Shown here: one piece after another, positions 43,718 through 52,993 of the stretch | Layout: every line of letters starts with the position of its first letter | Position numbering within the stretch: the stretch's first letter is position 1 | Assembly (NCBI GenBank): GCA_045643285.1 | Contig: JAZUKN010000101.1 | Span: 1-64,000, forward strand | DNA length: 64,000 bases | From: UMGS1696 sp045643285 | GTDB taxonomy: Bacteria; Bacillota; Clostridia; Oscillospirales; CAG-272 | Direction: 5' to 3' | The notes under the pieces: generated by a model | What the model was told of the DNA's origin: nothing | What the model saw: only the letters and a program-made list of their open reading frames with translations | Database searches by the model: none | Made by a program: the position numbers and the translations under genes

Positions 43718-44950
43718 TCATATTATTTGAAACAGATAGAATTTGAGGTAGTCCGTCTCGGGTACGTTCCACAGTATCGGATGATCGGGAGACTGCGTGC
43801 GCGCTTCTATCTGACGGAGGGAAACGCCTGCGTCGTGTGCGGCATCGGCGAGCATTTTGCGGAATAATTCGTCCACCATGAAATGTGAACAAGAACAGGT
43901 CGCAAGATAGCCGCCGCGGGGCAGGGAACGCATAGCTCGCATATTTATATCCTTGTAACCGCGGTATGCGTCCTTTACGGTTGCCGACGACTTCGTGAAC
44001 GCAGGCGGATCGAGTATGATGTAGTCGTACTCACCGCGCTTGTGCTCGCATAAATCAGTCAGAAGCTCGAATACATCCGCTTCGACGAACGACATTTTCT
44101 CCGTCAGCCCGTTCATGGCGGCGTTTTTCTTCGTCTGCTCTATGGCGAGAGCGGAAATATCGACAGCCGTGACGTGTTCTGCACCGGCGGACGCACAGTT
44201 GAGCGCGAATGCACCCGTGTGCGTGAAGCAGTCGAGAACGCGTTTTCCCCGTGCGAGCCGAGCCGCCGCCTGCCTGTTGTATTTTTGGTCGAGGAAAAAT
44301 CCGGTTTTCTGTCCGTCGATGTAGTCGACGTCGTATTTTATCCCGTTTTCGATTATCACAACATGACCGTCGGACATAGTTTTACATTTGTCGAATAACT
44401 CCGGCTTCCAGTAGCCTTTGTATTCTTTCATTCCCTCAAGCTCACGGATCTTCACGTCGTTCCGCTCGTACACCGCAGAAACCGTAACACCGTATTCCGG
44501 CAGTAATTCTACAAGTGTAGAGAAAAGCATATCTTTGATTTTTTCGATACCGAGCGAGAGGACCTGCGTGACGAGGACGTTCTCGAAGAGATCAACGGTC
44601 AGTCCGGGGAATGTGTCGGCTTCACCGAAGATCAGACGGCAGGCGTGAAAATCGTCTTCCATGACTGTCTTGCGGTAGTCGAGCGCGTAACGGATGCGCC
44701 GCCGCCAGAATTCTTCGTCGAAGCGGTCGTTCGCGTTCGTTGAAATGAGCCGCACGCGAATCTTCGACGCGCTGTTGTAAAAGCCCGTGCCGATAAACCG
44801 TTCTTTCGGCGAGAACACGTTAACGAGCGTGCCGTCTTCGGGGGTACCGTCGATAACGCGGACGACTTCCCCCTCAAACACCCACGGATGCCCCGTTTTT
44901 GCGTGTCTCTCGCCCTTTTCGGTTATAAAAACGCGAGGTAATTGAAGCAT
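43718..44950 (-). CDS. rlmI: 23S rRNA (cytosine-C5) methyltransferase, RlmI-like
   Basis: 410 residues. An N-terminal PUA domain (about 1-85, KTGHPWVFEGEVVRV) is followed by a central EEHEE-type segment and a C-terminal Rossmann methyltransferase. SAM motif I is VLDCFTHTGAFAL, motif IV DPPAFTKS, and motif VI TCSCSHFM. The equivalent E. coli enzyme modifies C1962 of 23S rRNA. It starts 15 nt after valS on the same strand, so it should be under the T-box. GGTTATAAAAACGCG lies before the coding sequence; the ATG has only a weak ribosome site. Confidence 0.9.
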   Translation of the reverse strand: MLQLPRVFITEKGERHAKTGHPWVFEGEVVRVIDGTPEDGTLVNVFSPKERFIGTGFYNSASKIRVRLISTNANDRFDEEFWRRRIRYALDYRKTVMEDDFHACRLIFGEADTFPGLTVDLFENVLVTQVLSLGIEKIKDMLFSTLVELLPEYGVTVSAVYERNDVKIRELEGMKEYKGYWKPELFDKCKTMSDGHVVIIENGIKYDVDYIDGQKTGFFLDQKYNRQAAARLARGKRVLDCFTHTGAFALNCASAGAEHVTAVDISALAIEQTKKNAAMNGLTEKMSFVEADVFELLTDLCEHKRGEYDYIILDPPAFTKSSATVKDAYRGYKDINMRAMRSLPRGGYLATCSCSHFMVDELFRKMLADAAHDAGVSLRQIEARTQSPDHPILWNVPETDYLKFYLFQII

Positions 44951-44965
44951 ATTTTCGTTATCACA

Positions 44966-47584
44966 TCAACCGAGCTTTGCGATAGCCGCGATGATGCTTT
45001 CTTTCTTTTCTTTGTATTTTTCGAGCTTTGCTTTTTCTCCGTCAACGACAGCCGCAGGAGCGCGAGAAACGAAGCCTTCGTTTGCGAGCTTGCTCTCCGC
45101 ACGCTTGATCTCGTTTTCTACGTTTGCGAGTTCTCCTTCAAGACGCTTCTTTTCCGCTTCAAAGTCGACCATGTCTGCGAGCGGAATGTGGATAGTTGCG
45201 GAGTCGGTGATGATCTTCACCGCGCTGTCGTCGGCGTAGGAATCAACTATTTCGATCTCGGACGCGGACGCGAGACGCGCGAAGAATGCGTCGCTTCCGG
45301 CAAATGCGGACGGATATTTCGTCTCGATGTAGCATTTTGCCTTTCTAGACGGTACAACGCCCATTTCCGCACGGCGAACGCGGATAGCCTTTATGGCGTC
45401 GATTACTTTTTCGAGGTTAGCGCACTCTTCACCGAAGACGAGAGAGGAGTTATATTCGGGATAGTCCTTGATCATGATGCTTCCGTCTTCTCCGGGCAGA
45501 CCGCTGTAGATCTCCTCGGTGATGAACGGCATAAACGGGTGGAGCAGCTTGAGCGTTTCGCGGAGCACGTATCCGAGTACGTTCTGCGCGACGGCAGAGC
45601 GTTCTCCGCCTGCCGCAACGGACGGCTTCGAGAGTTCGATGTACCAGTCGCAGTAGATGTCCCAGACAAAGTCGTAGATCGACGAAAGAGCGACGCCGAT
45701 CTCGTAATTGTCGAGGTTCTGCGTGACTTTTTCGACGGTTTCTTCAAACTTTGTGAGGACCCATTTGTCTTCGTCTGCGAGCTTGTCAGTTGACGGAAGC
45801 TCGATTTTTTCGATAGTGAGATTCATCATGACAAAGCGCGCGGCGTTCCAAAGCTTGTTCGCAAAGTTGCGCGCTGCTTCGATCTTCTCGTCGGAGAAAC
45901 GCATATCGTTTCCGGGGCTGTTGCCTGTTGCGAGAGCATATCTGAGCGCGTCTGCACCGTATTTCGAGATGATTTCAAGCGGATCGATGCCGTTGCCGAG
46001 GGACTTAGACATCTTGCGTCCCTGTGCGTCGCGCACGAGTCCGTGGATGAGAACGGTGTCGAACGGGATATTGTCGGTGTATTCAAGAGCCGAGAAGATC
46101 ATTCTCGATACCCAGAACGTGATGATGTCGTAGCCGGTAACGAGCGTGTTCGTCGGGTAGAAATACTTGAGGTCTTCGGTTTCTTCAGGCCAGCCGAGAG
46201 TTGAGAACGGCCAGAGAGCGGACGAGAACCATGTGTCGAGCGTGTCGGGATCCTGCGTTACGTGGCCTCCGCACTTCGGGCATTTGTCGATGCCGTCCGG
46301 TGCAACTGTAGTTTCGCCGCACTCGTCGCAGTAGTATGCAGGGATGCGGTGTCCCCACCAGAGCTGACGGGAAATGCACCAGTCCTGCGTGTTCTCCATC
46401 CAGTGATAGTAGTTTTTGTCGAAGCGTTCGGGAACGAACTTGATCCGACCGTCGCGTACAGCTTCAATAGCCGGTTTTGCAAGCGGTTCCATTTTGACGA
46501 ACCACTGGAGAGAGAGCATCGGCTCGATCGTCGTGCCGCAACGGTAGCAGGTACCGACCTCGTGCTTGAGGTCTTCGATCTCCATGAGGTATCCGCCTGC
46601 CTTGAGGTCTTCAACGATAGCTTTTCTCGCTTCGTATCTGTCCATACCTGCGTATTTCGGATAGTTGTCGGTGATTTTTGCATCCTTTGTGAGAACTACT
46701 TCCATGGGCAGGTGGCATCTCTTGCCGACCTCGAAGTCGTTCGGGTCGTGTGCAGGCGTGATCTTGACGCAACCCGTGCCTTTGTCAAGCTGTGCGTGTT
46801 CGTCCGCAACGATCGGTATTCTTCTGCCGACGAGCGGAAGAACGACGTACTTGCCGATAAGGTCCTTGTATCTTTCGTCGTTCGGGTTGACTGCGATCGC
46901 CGTATCACCGAGGAGCGTTTCCGGACGTGTCGTTGCAACTTCGACGAATCCGCCTCCGCCTACGAGAGGGTAGCGGATGTGCCAGAAGTGGCTGTCCTGC
47001 TCGGCGTAGTCGACTTCGGCGTTTGAAATGGAAGTCTTGCAGTGCGGACACCAGTTGATGATCCTCTCGCCGCGGTAGATGAGTCCTTTGTCGTAGAGCT
47101 GACCGAAGACTTTGCGGACGGCTTTGGAGCAACCTTCATCAAGCGTGAAGCGTTCGCGCGTCCAGTCGCAGGACGAGCCCATTTTCTTGAGCTGTTCGAT
47201 GATACGTCCGCCGTACTGACGCTTCCAGTCCCAAGCGCGTTCAAGGAATTTGTCGCGTCCGAGGTCTTCTTTCGAGAGTCCCTCTTTGCGCATCGCCTCA
47301 ACGATTTTTGCTTCCGTTGCGATAGATGCGTGGTCTGTGCCGGGTACCCAAAGCGTGCAGAAGCCCTTCATTCTCTTGTAACGGATGAGAATATCCTGGA
47401 GAGTGTTGTCGAGCGCGTGACCCATGTGGAGCTGACCCGTGATGTTCGGCGGCGGAATTACGATAGAGAAGTGCTGTTTTGATTTGTCGATAGTCGGCGT
47501 GAAGAGCTTTTTTTCACACCAATCGGCATAGATTCTGTCCTCGAATTCCGAGGGAGAATATGTCTTCGGAAGTTCTTTTCTCAT
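44966..47584 (-). CDS. valS: Valyl-tRNA synthetase
   Basis: 872 residues. The class I HIGH motif appears as PPPNITGQLHMGHAL, and KMSKS as GRKMSKSLGNGIDP. The editing domain lies between them, and the C-terminal coiled coil (EAEKKRLEGELANVENEIK) is that of ValRS. It charges tRNA-Val. The start is ATG 47584 with GAAAGG upstream. The open frame continues another 60 codons back through the T-box leader, but that part is regulatory RNA. It is the first gene of valS-rlmI-murJ-GT4. Confidence 0.97.
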   Translation of the reverse strand: MRKELPKTYSPSEFEDRIYADWCEKKLFTPTIDKSKQHFSIVIPPPNITGQLHMGHALDNTLQDILIRYKRMKGFCTLWVPGTDHASIATEAKIVEAMRKEGLSKEDLGRDKFLERAWDWKRQYGGRIIEQLKKMGSSCDWTRERFTLDEGCSKAVRKVFGQLYDKGLIYRGERIINWCPHCKTSISNAEVDYAEQDSHFWHIRYPLVGGGGFVEVATTRPETLLGDTAIAVNPNDERYKDLIGKYVVLPLVGRRIPIVADEHAQLDKGTGCVKITPAHDPNDFEVGKRCHLPMEVVLTKDAKITDNYPKYAGMDRYEARKAIVEDLKAGGYLMEIEDLKHEVGTCYRCGTTIEPMLSLQWFVKMEPLAKPAIEAVRDGRIKFVPERFDKNYYHWMENTQDWCISRQLWWGHRIPAYYCDECGETTVAPDGIDKCPKCGGHVTQDPDTLDTWFSSALWPFSTLGWPEETEDLKYFYPTNTLVTGYDIITFWVSRMIFSALEYTDNIPFDTVLIHGLVRDAQGRKMSKSLGNGIDPLEIISKYGADALRYALATGNSPGNDMRFSDEKIEAARNFANKLWNAARFVMMNLTIEKIELPSTDKLADEDKWVLTKFEETVEKVTQNLDNYEIGVALSSIYDFVWDIYCDWYIELSKPSVAAGGERSAVAQNVLGYVLRETLKLLHPFMPFITEEIYSGLPGEDGSIMIKDYPEYNSSLVFGEECANLEKVIDAIKAIRVRRAEMGVVPSRKAKCYIETKYPSAFAGSDAFFARLASASEIEIVDSYADDSAVKIITDSATIHIPLADMVDFEAEKKRLEGELANVENEIKRAESKLANEGFVSRAPAAVVDGEKAKLEKYKEKKESIIAAIAKLG

Positions 47585-47624
47585 GATATTTGCCTTTCTA
47601 TGATGAATATTTTTTTGCTGAATA

Positions 47625-47885
47625 AAAACAAAAAGCGCCCTGCATAAAACAGGACGCAGATGCGCGGTACCACCTGAATTCATACGTAAACGTATGCACT
47701 CAATTCCCGATAACGCCGGGTTTGCGTCACCGGCTATTTGTTTTACAAACGTAAAACGATTCACCGATGAAGCTCAGGGACGACTTCGCCGATTGTACGT
47801 AACGGATTTTTCAGCATTTATCCGCTCTCTGTGTACGCCGCTTTCGGTTACTGCTTCCCGTCGGAGCTTTTTACAATATTATTAT
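47625..47885 (-). promoter_or_regulatory. T-box leader of valS
   Basis: Minus-strand leader of about 260 nt between the promoter and valS. It contains the T-box core AGGTGGTACCGCG (47674-47662), where TGG pairs with the uncharged tRNA acceptor end. The terminator stem is GCGTCCTG / CAGGGCGC with a T-run (47657-47630). The upstream part has an AGAGAG stretch and several stems typical of Stem I. Downstream valS predicts tRNA-Val sensing. I did not fix the specifier codon with certainty; GTA triplets are present. Confidence 0.92.
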
Positions 47886-47891
47886 AATGTT

Positions 47892-47920
47892 ATTTTACCA
47901 CGGTGCGTGTGGTTTGTCAA
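47892..47920 (-). promoter_or_regulatory. Promoter of the valS operon
   Basis: Minus strand TTGACA (47920-47915), 17-nt spacer, TAAAAT (47897-47892), just upstream of the T-box. Confidence 0.85.
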
Positions 47921-47924
47921 GGGT

Positions 47925-48344
47925 TTTACGCTCCGCGCGGTGGATTTGTTTTCTCCGCGGAAACGAGCGAAAAGCACACTTTTTTTCACCGTAGGAGAGA
48001 CCATCGGTCTCCCGTCGGACGATCTGCACACACTTTACATCGACAAAAGGTAGAAAACGGCTTACGTCGTTTTCAATTAATCTTTTTGTCCTACGCGGAC
48101 GGCTGCACAACCGAGTTCACTCCGTGAACTCGTCGAGATGCTTCGCATCTCGGTGAGTCACTTTCGCGGACTCTTTGTGAATTCACACGACTTAGGGGGA
48201 AGGTCGCTACGCTCTATTCACGCCTACCGACTTCGTAAACGAAGTCGTCGAGATGCTTCGCATCTCGGTTGAACCCCTTTGTTGCAAAGTAATTACAAGA
48301 TTTTCGTTTACTCTGTCTACTTCTTTCCTATTCACTATTACTTA
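47925..48344 (+). repeat. Palindrome mosaic element, copy F
   Basis: Forward copy from the -35 of valS to the stop codon of the next gene. It has TCTCCGCGGAAACG, GGAGAGACC/GGTCTCCC, AAAACGGCTTACGTCGTTTT, GTCCTACGCGGAC, CGAGTTCACTCCGTGAACTCG, CGAGATGCTTCGCATCTCG (twice), GGTCGCTACGCTC, GACTTCGTAAACGAAGTC, and the end motif CCCCTTTGTTGCAAAG. It closes with a CTATTCACTATTACTTATTA simple module. Confidence 0.85.
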
Positions 48345-49682
48345 TTACTTCAGTTCTTCCACCAGTACCGTCAACTTTGTTACGCGCATGTCGTCCATTT
48401 CTTCGACGACTACCGTGAGATTTTTGTGCTCCTCTCCGTCTTCGTCGTCCTCGTCAGCGTCCTCGTTATCCTCCGATTTGTCGGAAAGCGTGAAGCTGTC
48501 GCCGACGTGCGGATCGGAGTCGAGCTTTTCGATCGCAAGACCGCCCATTGTCGTGTACTCGCACTCGAAGTCGCGCGGCTCGAATTCGATCTCCTCGAAA
48601 AAGTCGTCGATGTTCATGTCTCCCGAAACTTCGTATGTGTTCTCGCCGGTTTTCGTGAAGTCGAGCTTGATCTCGTCGCTCTCGTCCCAGATCTCGCCGA
48701 CAAGCTCTTCGAGAATGTCTTCCATTGTGACGATGCCCATTGTGCCGCCGTATTCGTCAACGACGACTGCAATGTGCATTTTTTTCTCACGCATGAGTCT
48801 GAGCGCACCCTCGAGCCGCATCGTCTTGTGGATGAAGCACGGCGGCAGAAGCAGAGCGCGAACATCGTCATCCGTTTCAACTCCGGCGGACGTGAGCTTC
48901 TTGTAGTAGTGGTTGAGGTTAAGTATGCCTATGATGTTGTCGATAGAATCCTCGTAAACGGGGATTCGCGTGTATCTCGACGAGTTCACGACCTCGCGTA
49001 TCTCGTCGATCGTGTCGTTTATGTCGATGAAAACCGTGTCGGTACGCGGACGCATTATTTCTTCAGCCGTCGTGTCGCGGAAATCGAGCGTCGACTGCAA
49101 AAGTTCGCTCTGGTCTTCGTCGATAACGCCCTCTTCTTCGACTGTCTCAATGATTGACGACAGCTCTTCTTCCGTTACCGTGGGAGTTCCTTCGTCGTCA
49201 CTGCCCCACAGCTTGCGTAAAACCTTTATGAGCAGCATGACGAGCCACACAAGAGGGAAGAGAATGACTGTCAGCACCTTCGTCGGATACGCAAAATATC
49301 TTACCACGCGGTCTGCGTTGTTCTTTGCAAGTATCTTCGGTACGATTTCACCGAAGATCAGGATTATGAACGTCATCACCGCAGTTGAGACGACCGATGC
49401 GATACCGTCCGAATTGACGGATTTGAGCGACATGAGAAGCTGCATCGTGACGACTGTCGCCGCAGTGGATGCCGCGATGTTTGCGAGGTTGTTGCCGATG
49501 AGGATAGCAGACAGAGCGGACGTGAAGTCCTCGCTTATCTTGTATGCTAGAGAGGCAGATTTATCTCCGTCTTCAGCCGCCTTTTTGAGGCGCATTTTGT
49601 TCGACGCATTGAACGAGATTTCGGACGCCGAGAAGAACGCCGAGAGAATGACCATTAAAACAATAATTAAAATATATTTCAT
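48345..49682 (-). CDS. CNNM/CorC-type hemolysin-like transporter (second of pair)
   Basis: 445 residues. An N-terminal DUF21/CNNM membrane domain of three to four spans (about 1-165, SAFFSASEISFNASNKMRL) is followed by two CBS domains (about 200-330, MRPRTDTVFIDINDTIDEI; GGTMGIVTMEDILEELVGEIWDE), then a CorC_HlyC domain. A very acidic insertion (SEDNEDADEDDEDGEE) splits the last domain. Family members export Mg2+ or other cations, or confer resistance to them. It overlaps the upstream paralogue by 4 nt. mgtE sits just across the divergent promoter, fitting Mg2+ homeostasis. Confidence 0.9.
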   Translation of the reverse strand: MKYILIIVLMVILSAFFSASEISFNASNKMRLKKAAEDGDKSASLAYKISEDFTSALSAILIGNNLANIAASTAATVVTMQLLMSLKSVNSDGIASVVSTAVMTFIILIFGEIVPKILAKNNADRVVRYFAYPTKVLTVILFPLVWLVMLLIKVLRKLWGSDDEGTPTVTEEELSSIIETVEEEGVIDEDQSELLQSTLDFRDTTAEEIMRPRTDTVFIDINDTIDEIREVVNSSRYTRIPVYEDSIDNIIGILNLNHYYKKLTSAGVETDDDVRALLLPPCFIHKTMRLEGALRLMREKKMHIAVVVDEYGGTMGIVTMEDILEELVGEIWDESDEIKLDFTKTGENTYEVSGDMNIDDFFEEIEFEPRDFECEYTTMGGLAIEKLDSDPHVGDSFTLSDKSEDNEDADEDDEDGEEHKNLTVVVEEMDDMRVTKLTVLVEELK

Positions 49683-51049
49683 TTCACGCCGCCCTCCTTT
49701 GCCGTAGCTTCGTCGGGTACGTGAATAACTGCGCTGAGAACAGTCTGTCCGTTTATGTCAAATTCGGAGACTTCCGTTCCGTCGAGCGTGAACGAGTCGT
49801 CTTCGTCCGGCAGGGAACCGAAATGCTCTAAAATGACTGAGAGAAGCGGACGCATGGGGTTTTCCGACGGGAAAGGTGATCTTTCGAGCCGCCGCCCTAT
49901 CTCACCGAGCGTCATGTGCGTGTTTATCTGATAGCGGTTTCCGCCGAGACTGATGAAGTTTTTGTCGACGATGTCGTCTTCGTCCCAGATCTCGCCGACC
50001 AGTTCTTCGAGAAAGTCCTCGATAGTCACGAGCCCGAGCGTTTTTCCGTCGCCGTCAGATACGACTGCAAGATAGAATTTGTGCTGGCGCATTTCTTCGA
50101 GCAGATCGTCGATCATGGCGTCGGGTTTAACGCGGTAAGCCGGCATAAGAACTGCTTTCGAGCGGATACTCAGCCGCGGATTCTTCATGTATTCACGCAG
50201 GTACGTCCGTGTGTGTACTATGCCGATTATGTTGTCGATGTTTCCGACGTATACAGGCAGGCGCGAATGCACGGACGACTGTACTATCGAAAGTATCTTG
50301 TCTTTCGGCAGGGAAGCGTCGATGCCGGTAATGTCGCCGCGCATCGTCATAACGTCAGCCGCGTGCGTGTCGGAGAAGTCAAGTGCGGACTTGAAAAGAT
50401 CGCCCTGTTCTTCGTTGAATACGCCTTCTTCCTCGATAGTGTCGATTATGTCGTACAGCTCGTCTTCAGTGATAGACGGCTCTTCCTCGCGGTGGATAAA
50501 ATGCTCGAAGAGCTTTGTAAACGCTGACGAGATAAGAGTGAAGAACGCGGAAACAGGGGATAATATTTTCATCAGAAAGCGCAGGAATCCTGCGGAAAAC
50601 AGTGCCGCCGATTCGCTTCTGTCGTTGGCGAACGCTTTCGGTATCATCTCGCTGAACAGGAACACGACGAGCGTCGTTATCACGGTGCAGACGAGGGAGA
50701 CGGTGTCGGACGCGCCGAAAAGTCGTGTTGCGATAAGCGTTGCGACGGATGCGGCGGCGATGTGCGTGATGTTATTGCCGATAAGCAGGGTGGTGAGAGC
50801 CTTGTCAAAGTTCGACGAGATGAAAACTGCGTTTTTTGCGCGTTTGTCGCCGTCGTCGGCTTTTGATTTCATACGTATTCTGTTCATGGCTGAGAACGCG
50901 CTTTCGGTACCTCCGAAGAATGCGCCGCCGATGACGAACAGAACGAAAAGAACGACAAGCAGTGCGATGCCTCTTCTCCCCTCGGGGGATGAAAGTGCCG
51001 CGACTGCCGCGTTAAGAGACATAGGCCATATATGCCCGTCTATGTCCAT
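49679..51049 (-). CDS. CNNM/CorC-type hemolysin-like transporter (first of pair)
   Basis: 456 residues with the same layout as its neighbour: DUF21 domain (GGAFFGGTESAFSAMNRIRMK), paired CBS domains (MRGDITGIDASLPKDKILS; GKTLGLVTIEDFLEELVGEIWDED) and CorC_HlyC. The two are tandem paralogues in one transcript. I start at ATG 51049: the open frame extends to 51214, but the promoter at 51086-51114 lies inside that extension. AAGGAG is rather far (13 nt) from this ATG. Probable Mg2+/cation efflux or sensing. Confidence 0.88.
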   Translation of the reverse strand: MDIDGHIWPMSLNAAVAALSSPEGRRGIALLVVLFVLFVIGGAFFGGTESAFSAMNRIRMKSKADDGDKRAKNAVFISSNFDKALTTLLIGNNITHIAAASVATLIATRLFGASDTVSLVCTVITTLVVFLFSEMIPKAFANDRSESAALFSAGFLRFLMKILSPVSAFFTLISSAFTKLFEHFIHREEEPSITEDELYDIIDTIEEEGVFNEEQGDLFKSALDFSDTHAADVMTMRGDITGIDASLPKDKILSIVQSSVHSRLPVYVGNIDNIIGIVHTRTYLREYMKNPRLSIRSKAVLMPAYRVKPDAMIDDLLEEMRQHKFYLAVVSDGDGKTLGLVTIEDFLEELVGEIWDEDDIVDKNFISLGGNRYQINTHMTLGEIGRRLERSPFPSENPMRPLLSVILEHFGSLPDEDDSFTLDGTEVSEFDINGQTVLSAVIHVPDEATAKEGGVK

Positions 51050-51085
51050 AGAAAAGAACCAACTCCTTTGTGCGTAATTACAACA

Positions 51086-51114
51086 ATTATAGCATATCTC
51101 CGACGGTTTGTCAA
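51086..51114 (-). promoter_or_regulatory. Promoter of the CNNM pair
   Basis: Minus strand TTGACA (51114-51109), 17-nt spacer, TATAAT (51091-51086). Confidence 0.88.
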
Positions 51115-51207
51115 ATCGGGTTGTGCGTCCGTTCACGCATGACGATAAATAAAAGCGTGAAAACGCTTTCTTTCTCGATTTTTCTTTTTCTCCGCGCATA
51201 AAACCAT

Positions 51208-51236
51208 TTGACAAAATATCTTTCCGGTGCTATAAT
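51208..51236 (+). promoter_or_regulatory. Promoter of mgtE
   Basis: TTGACA (51208-51213), 17-nt spacer, TATAAT (51231-51236). The mgtE start is at 51441, so the leader is close to 200 nt. Confidence 0.88.
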
Positions 51237-51293
51237 GTAAATTAGCGTGAAAGCGCAAAAAATTACGAATATCATGAAGAAGGAGGAAACGTC

Positions 51294-51371
51294 ATGGACG
51301 CTGGAGGTAGTAACGGCACAAGTGCAGGCCGAAGTACGGGGAAATGTCACAACGACGTTTCCGCCCTATAA
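51294..51371 (+). CDS. Leader ORF upstream of mgtE (25 residues, candidate)
   Basis: A short frame inside the mgtE leader. It has the best ribosome site in the area (AAGGAGG at 51280-51286, 7 nt before the ATG). It starts MDAGGSNG, is rich in Gly, Ser, Thr and Ala, and ends STGKCHNDVSAL. Stop TAA at 51369-51371 is 69 nt before mgtE. A second frame (51274-51378, starting MKKEETS) overlaps it but has no ribosome site. It could be a regulatory leader peptide for Mg2+ response; that is inference. I do not recognise the sequence. Confidence 0.4.
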   Translation: MDAGGSNGTSAGRSTGKCHNDVSAL

Positions 51372-51440
51372 TTTAATACTTTAGTCTGCCCGCCGCTCTT
51401 CCCATGTATGACTTTTCACTTTACGGAAAGGGAGAAGACC

Positions 51441-52814
51441 ATGGCAGAACACAATGTAACCGTCTCGGACACGCTGTCTGCGCTGCTCGAGAACAAAAAG
51501 TATTCCGCACTGCGTGAGGTTCTTGTAACGATGAACCCTGCCGATATTGCGGCGGTATTTGAAGAAATGGAGGAGGAGCGCCTGCCGCTTCTGTTCCGTC
51601 TCTTGCCGAAAGACATAGCCGCCGAAACTTTCGTCGAAATGGAGCCTGACAATCAGGAGCTTCTCATCAGAGGCTTCTCGGATTCCGAGCTGAAAGAAGT
51701 CCTCGACGAGCTGTACGTCGATGATGCCGTTGACATCGTCGAAGAAATGCCCGCAAATGTTGTCAGACGTATTCTTTCGCAGGCAACACCCGAAATGCGG
51801 AAGGACATCAACGAGATCCTCCGCTACCCCGAAAACTCCGCAGGCTCGATCATGACGACCGAGTACGTCGCTCTCCGCTCGCAGATGACGGTCGGTGACG
51901 CTATCGCTCACATCCGCCGCACCGGAGTAGACAAAGAAACCATTTACACCTGTTATGTCACAAAAGAGCGCTCGCTCGTCGGTCTTATCAGCGTCAAGGA
52001 TCTGCTTCTCGCCAAGGACGACGACGAAAAGATCAGCGACATAATGGAGACAAACGTGATTTCCGTCACAACGCAGACCGAAAAGGAAGAAGTTGCTCAG
52101 ACGCTCTCGAAGTACAACTTCCTCGCCATCCCCGTGGTTGACGGAGAAAGCCGTATGGTCGGTATCGTAACGTTCGACGACGCCATGGACGTCCTCGAAG
52201 ACGCCGCTACCGAAGATATCGAGATCATGGCAGGTATGACGCCGTCCGACAAGACATACCTGCACTCAAGTCCGCTTGATTTGTTCGTACACCGTATACC
52301 GTGGCTTCTTCTGCTCATGGTGTCCGCTACGTTCACCGGACTAATCATCACAAAATTCGAGAACGCGCTCGCCGCACAGGTCGTGCTGACGGCATTCATC
52401 CCGATGCTTATGGACACGGGAGGTAATTCCGGCTCGCAGTCGTCCGTCACGGTCATCCGTGCGCTGTCTCTCGGTGAGCTTGATTTTGGGGATCTCGTCA
52501 AAGTGATTTGGAAAGAGATCCGCACGGCAGTCCTCTGCGGCGTGACACTTGCGGCCGCGTGCTTTGCAAAGATCATGCTTATCGACCGCCTGCTTCTCGG
52601 AAACGGCGACGTAACGGTACTTGTTGCGGCTGTCGTCTGCCTCACAATGGCGCTGACCGTGCTTGTGGCGAAGATCGTCGGATGCGTGCTTCCCATGGTG
52701 GCAAAGAAGATCGGCTTCGATCCTGCCGTCATGGCAAGTCCGTTCATCACAACGATCGTCGACGCGCTGTCCCTGCTCGTTTATTTCGGCATAGCAACGA
52801 TACTTCTGTTTTAG
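51441..52814 (+). CDS. mgtE: Magnesium transporter MgtE
   Basis: 457 residues. An N-terminal superhelical MgtE_N domain (about 10-125, FRLLPKDIAAETFVEM) is followed by two CBS domains (about 130-250) that gate the channel by binding Mg2+, then five spans with the pore signature MLMDTGGNSGSQSSVTVIRAL in its usual place (about 332-352). It imports Mg2+ when cytosolic Mg2+ is low. The start is ATG 51441 with AAAGGGAG; an in-frame ATG at 51408 has no ribosome site. It is divergent from the CNNM pair. Confidence 0.95.
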   Translation: MAEHNVTVSDTLSALLENKKYSALREVLVTMNPADIAAVFEEMEEERLPLLFRLLPKDIAAETFVEMEPDNQELLIRGFSDSELKEVLDELYVDDAVDIVEEMPANVVRRILSQATPEMRKDINEILRYPENSAGSIMTTEYVALRSQMTVGDAIAHIRRTGVDKETIYTCYVTKERSLVGLISVKDLLLAKDDDEKISDIMETNVISVTTQTEKEEVAQTLSKYNFLAIPVVDGESRMVGIVTFDDAMDVLEDAATEDIEIMAGMTPSDKTYLHSSPLDLFVHRIPWLLLLMVSATFTGLIITKFENALAAQVVLTAFIPMLMDTGGNSGSQSSVTVIRALSLGELDFGDLVKVIWKEIRTAVLCGVTLAAACFAKIMLIDRLLLGNGDVTVLVAAVVCLTMALTVLVAKIVGCVLPMVAKKIGFDPAVMASPFITTIVDALSLLVYFGIATILLF

Positions 52815-52820
52815 TCAAAA

Positions 52821-52860
52821 AGAAAACTGCCCGATTTTTTAGTCGGACAGTTTTTTGTTT
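52821..52860 (+). terminator. Terminator of mgtE
   Basis: Stem AAAACTGCCCGA / TCGGACAGTTTT (one mismatch) and T6. Confidence 0.85.
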
Positions 52861-52993
52861 GATGACAGAAAAATACCTCAAAAAGGTCTCCCCCCGGGAG
52901 AAAGCTGTCAACAAAGTTGACTGAGGGAGAGTGCGCTGTGTCAGGTTTCGGTTGAGTTTGAAGTTTTTTCTCTTCTGTCACGATCAGTATTTA

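Noticed and set aside
47585..47764. 60-codon N-terminal extension of valS
   Set aside because: It is the T-box leader read in frame; ValRS homology starts at the ATG at 47584.
51050..51214. 55-codon extension of the first CNNM gene
   Set aside because: The consensus promoter at 51086-51114 lies within it.
51240..51440. M-box (ykoK) riboswitch ahead of mgtE
   Set aside because: The conserved M-box blocks were not found by eye; the leader ORF is the stronger signal.
52857..52993. Possible small gene between mgtE terminator and XRE stop
   Set aside because: No frame with both a ribosome site and reasonable composition.
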